24,633 bases of DNA, from positions 1 to 24,633 of the forward strand of contig CAYJWU010000012.1 in assembly GCA_964374025.1 (NCBI GenBank), read 5' to 3'. Position 1 is the stretch's first letter; every line of letters starts with the position of its first letter. This document shows positions 22,115 through 24,633 of this stretch, one piece after another. Both the position numbers and the translations under genes were made by a program. The notes below the pieces were generated by a model that had not been told where the DNA came from, made no database searches, and saw nothing but the letters and a program-made list of their open reading frames with translations. Source of the DNA: JBASTI01 sp964374025. Its GTDB lineage: Bacteria > Patescibacteriota > Minisyncoccia > Spechtbacterales > HO2-43-30.

Positions 22115-23035
22115 ATGATGGATCCAAGACTTTGGCCGTATATGCTGGATTATGACCATTTTCCCTGGGAAGGAGATGGGCAGGAGATGATGGCGAAGAT
22201 CAATGCCGGTGTACCCCTGCGAAGTAAAGGAGAGATGACACGGGAATACTTTGACGAGCTTGTCTGGCTGCTTGTAGCGCAGATGGACTCGGAATACGCG
22301 GGGGCTAAGGGCTATGAGGAGCTGATGGACATAACCCCGCAGTTTTCTGCGGATGAATACAAGGATGTTCCTAGTATGGTTTTTGATGAATTTCAACACG
22401 GCAATCGGATCAGGGGCATTCTTAACGGACTCAATTTTGATGCCGACTTATGGAGCGAGGAACATTTGGCCGGATATAAGTTCCGAATTGGTCCGGGGGA
22501 AAAGTTGGCCACCAAGTCAATGCGCGAGCTGAGGAAGGATTTTAGAGTGGACATTTTCTATTATCCAATTGTGGTCGGAGACCCAGTAGTAGATTGTGTT
22601 AATTTTAATCTATTCCAATTTTTGCAGGACAGAGGCGCCGGCGAGCAGTTGCGCGATACATTGGAGTCGAGCTTTGCGCCATGGGCAAGAGAGAACGGTA
22701 AGACCATGAGCGAAGAAAACAAGCATATCAGACATGGCGATATGTGGATGGCGCGGCTATTTAAGGCGTATCCTGAACTTGTCCAGCAGCAATTTGATCT
22801 CTGGTGGCCAAGATCTCTTGCGACATTCGGTAAGCCAACATCAGCAAGAAATGATCTATGGCGAAAACTTGGCCTGAAGCGTAGGACAAACGAAGAAGTA
22901 CTGTGCGCTTTCATGGACAGAACCGAGGAGCCGTTTGGTCTTCGGATTGCGAACGAGTCAGTCGGCCTCAAGATTCCCTCAACCGAAGAGACGCTCGCTA
23001 TATGGCGCGAGGGAGAGTATCTGGAACAAGTTTAA
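22115..23035 (+). CDS. PaaA-like ferritin-fold diiron protein
   Basis: A 306-residue protein resembling PaaA, the catalytic diiron subunit of phenylacetyl-CoA epoxidase. Candidate metal ligands are E60 (DSEYAG), E92 and H95 (DEFQHG), and E201 and H204 (SEENKHIRHG). The downstream DLWWPRSLATFG and DLWRKLGLKRRTNEEV match the PaaA order (RWWWPVLMMFG, then a WGIKR segment). This is recognition by eye, not alignment. PaaB, PaaC, PaaD and the reductase PaaE are not in the window, so an intact epoxidase is not demonstrated; the acyl-CoA substrate is unknown. GGAGG lies 8 nt before ATG 22115 inside the crotonase gene. A terminator follows. ATG 22118 is an equally possible start. Confidence 0.75.
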   Translation: MMDPRLWPYMLDYDHFPWEGDGQEMMAKINAGVPLRSKGEMTREYFDELVWLLVAQMDSEYAGAKGYEELMDITPQFSADEYKDVPSMVFDEFQHGNRIRGILNGLNFDADLWSEEHLAGYKFRIGPGEKLATKSMRELRKDFRVDIFYYPIVVGDPVVDCVNFNLFQFLQDRGAGEQLRDTLESSFAPWARENGKTMSEENKHIRHGDMWMARLFKAYPELVQQQFDLWWPRSLATFGKPTSARNDLWRKLGLKRRTNEEVLCAFMDRTEEPFGLRIANESVGLKIPSTEETLAIWREGEYLEQV

Positions 23036-23045
23036 CTACATTTTA

Positions 23046-23075
23046 CAGCCAGCATATTGCTGGCTTTTTGTTTTT
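23046..23075 (+). terminator. Intrinsic terminator of the crotonase/PaaA-like operon
   Basis: GCCAGCA, 3-nt loop, TGCTGGC, then TTTTTGTTTTT. Confidence 0.9.
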
Positions 23076-23085
23076 GTGGTACAAA
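23057..23085 (+). promoter_or_regulatory. guaB promoter overlapping the preceding terminator
   Basis: TTGCTG (23057-23062, inside the terminator hairpin), 17-bp spacer ending in GTGG, TACAAA (23080-23085). The ATG lies 10 nt further on, so the leader would be only a few nt. Confidence 0.55.
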
Positions 23086-23095
23086 TAGTCAAAAT

Positions 23096-24577
23096 ATGAC
23101 GAATCCTAAAATAATATCAACCCGCGGGCTTACGTTTGACGATGTTTTGCTTGTGCCCGACTATTCGGAAATTTTGTCGCACGAAGCGAACACCGAGACG
23201 CGTCTGACAAAAAATATTTCGCTCAACATTCCTTTGATCTCCGCCGCGATGGACACAGTGACAGGCGCAGAGATGGCGATTGCCATGGCTCGCGAAGGGG
23301 GCGCGGGGGTGTTGCACAGAAATAATACAAGCGAGGATCAGGCCGCGTATGTCAAAAAAGTAAAGCGTGCCGAGAGCGAAATGATTGTGGACCCGATATG
23401 CTTAACACCGGAGCAAACGCTGCGCGATGTGCAGAAGGTAATGGAGGAAAATAATATTTCGGGCGTCCCTATTGTGGATTCGTTTGAAAATAAGCGGCTT
23501 GTCGGGATTATTACCTCGCGCGACTTGCGATTTGAAGAAGATTTTTCTGTCGCGGTTTCGGGAAAAATGCGCAAAGAAGGCGAGGTTGTAAAAGCGCCGC
23601 TCGGCACCACTATGCGTGAAGCGGAGCGGGTTCTTGCAAAATATAAAATCGAAAAACTTCCGATTGTGGACGAAAAGGGGAAGCTCGCGGGACTTATTAC
23701 CATGAAGGATATAATGCGCAGAAAGCAATTTCCAAACGCGGCAAAGGATTCCAGCGGCCGGCTCCTTGCCGCGGCAGCCATAGGGGTGGGCGCGGGCGGA
23801 TACGAAAGGGCGACGGCCTTGATAGAGGCAGGCGCGGATATTCTTGTCTTGGATACCGCCCACGGCCATTCCGCGAGGGTGCTTGAAACATTAAGCAGAG
23901 TAAAGGAGAAATTTTCAAATATTGAAATAATCGCGGGAAACATTGCTACGCCAAAGGCGGCGCTTGCGTTGGTAAAAGCAGGGGCTGATGCTATAAAAAT
24001 TGGCATCGGGCCGGGTTCTATTTGTACAACTCGGGTAGTTGCCGGCATTGGCGTGCCTCAAATTACGGCAATTATGGAGTGCGCGAGAATCGCGAAACAA
24101 TACGGCGTGCCTGTTATCGCGGACGGCGGGATTAGATACTCCGGCGACATAGCAAAAGCGCTTGCCGCCGGAGCCGACTCCGTAATGATAGGCGGCGCGC
24201 TCGCGGGCGCGGAAGAAAGCCCGGGAGAGCGGGTGATATCCGAAGGACGGGTTTATAAAGAGTATCGCGGCATGGGCTCCGAGGAGGCAATGGCGTCTCT
24301 TACGATTTCTTCAAGCAGAGAAAGATACGGACAAGATCATGTATCAAAGCCAATAGCCGAGGGCATAGAAGGGCGGGTGCCCTACAAGGGCACCGTGAAA
24401 GAGATCGTTTATCAGATGGTAGGCGGCCTCAAGGCCGGCATGGCGTATTGCGGCTGTCGCAATATTTTGGAGCTTCAGGAAAACTCCCGATTCATGGAGG
24501 TAAGCTCAAGCTCTGTCATTGAATCTCATCCTCACGATGTTATAATCACAAAAGAGGCGAGGAATTACTCGCGGTGA
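23096..24577 (+). CDS. guaB: Inosine-5'-monophosphate dehydrogenase
   Basis: GuaB oxidises IMP to XMP with NAD+, the committed step to GMP. It has 493 residues, a normal full length. An N-terminal barrel segment (RGLTFDDVLLVPDYSE) is followed by a tandem CBS pair (about 95-205). The catalytic loop IGIGPGSICTTR has Cys310, IMP-binding residues lie in VIADGGIRYSGD, and the flap motif is in YRGMGSEEAM. The ATG at 23096 is chosen from the family start (MTNPKIISTRGLTFDD); a longer open frame to 23057 overlaps the promoter. No Shine-Dalgarno site is visible. With the PurM-like protein and the nucleoside phosphorylase it gives the window a purine-metabolism theme. Confidence 0.97.
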   Translation: MTNPKIISTRGLTFDDVLLVPDYSEILSHEANTETRLTKNISLNIPLISAAMDTVTGAEMAIAMAREGGAGVLHRNNTSEDQAAYVKKVKRAESEMIVDPICLTPEQTLRDVQKVMEENNISGVPIVDSFENKRLVGIITSRDLRFEEDFSVAVSGKMRKEGEVVKAPLGTTMREAERVLAKYKIEKLPIVDEKGKLAGLITMKDIMRRKQFPNAAKDSSGRLLAAAAIGVGAGGYERATALIEAGADILVLDTAHGHSARVLETLSRVKEKFSNIEIIAGNIATPKAALALVKAGADAIKIGIGPGSICTTRVVAGIGVPQITAIMECARIAKQYGVPVIADGGIRYSGDIAKALAAGADSVMIGGALAGAEESPGERVISEGRVYKEYRGMGSEEAMASLTISSSRERYGQDHVSKPIAEGIEGRVPYKGTVKEIVYQMVGGLKAGMAYCGCRNILELQENSRFMEVSSSSVIESHPHDVIITKEARNYSR

Positions 24578-24585
24578 TTGTCAAA

Positions 24586-24633
24586 CCAATTTAGAAATGT
24601 CCTAGTTCCACCAAAATAGAAATGTCCTAGTAG
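24586..24633. repeat. Direct repeat of 25-bp period at the right edge
   Basis: Two copies of TAGAAATGTCCTAGT (24592-24606 and 24617-24631), each preceded by CCAA, about 19 of 23 positions identical. It runs into the window end. Short repeated sequences containing AATGTCC can accompany insertion sequences, but no transposase is visible here. Confidence 0.6.

Noticed and set aside
10288..23035. The PaaX-like gene as dedicated repressor of the PaaA-like operon
   Set aside because: The names are suggestive, but the genes are 10 kb apart and no TCACGATCGTGA palindrome is present upstream of the crotonase gene.

Overview
The window looks like a chromosomal segment of a Patescibacteria/CPR bacterium, probably of the Parcubacteria group. 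This is inferred from gene content: a SecD-SecF pair, a sigma-region-4/HARE-HTH protein, a TraD-like ATPase with a C-terminal zinc ribbon next to a membrane partner, VanW, DsbA, a PaaX/Cas2-like regulator and an intein-bearing DnaB. Short palindromic elements are scattered through both coding and non-coding DNA. Two 100-N runs (7608-7707 and 18404-18503) are assembly gaps. They create a false truncation of the ATPase gene and a false DnaB-RecR fusion.

Layout. 1-1254: PurM-like enzyme on the minus strand with its terminator. 1278-4897: divergent secD-secF, then the sigma-4/HARE-HTH gene. 4921-9274: membrane protein, gapped TraD-like ATPase, four-helix membrane protein, thioredoxin-reductase-like flavoenzyme. 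9275-11032: nucleoside phosphorylase and PaaX/Cas2-like regulator, with three copies of a long palindrome around the core TCACGATCGTGA. 11033-14731: DsbA-like oxidoreductase, VanW protein, glutamate-type dehydrogenase. 14732-17334: a fourth palindrome copy, tRNA-Glu(CTC), and an accessory stretch of a methyltransferase and three unrecognised genes, each with its own ribosome binding site and most with terminators. 17335-17791: non-coding and rich in inverted repeats, including a perfect 48-bp palindrome. 17792-21142: minus-strand recR and dnaB, the latter with a complete 430-residue LAGLIDADG intein. 21281-23035: a two-gene operon of a crotonase and a PaaA-like diiron protein. 23096-24577: guaB. 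The right edge carries a 25-bp-period direct repeat.

Two gene styles stand out. Housekeeping genes (secD, sigma-4/HARE, dsbA, gdh, dnaB, the PurM-like gene, guaB) have -10 boxes only 6-10 nt before the start codon and so probably make leaderless mRNAs. The accessory genes (phosphorylase, small ORFs, methyltransferase, crotonase/PaaA-like operon) have strong Shine-Dalgarno sites and mostly end in intrinsic terminators.

The strongest candidates for undescribed biology are the TCACGATCGTGA palindromes, one of which covers the promoter of the PaaX/Cas2-like gene; the crotonase + PaaA-like diiron operon without the rest of a Paa complex; and palindromic elements inserted in frame in recR and the flavoenzyme gene.
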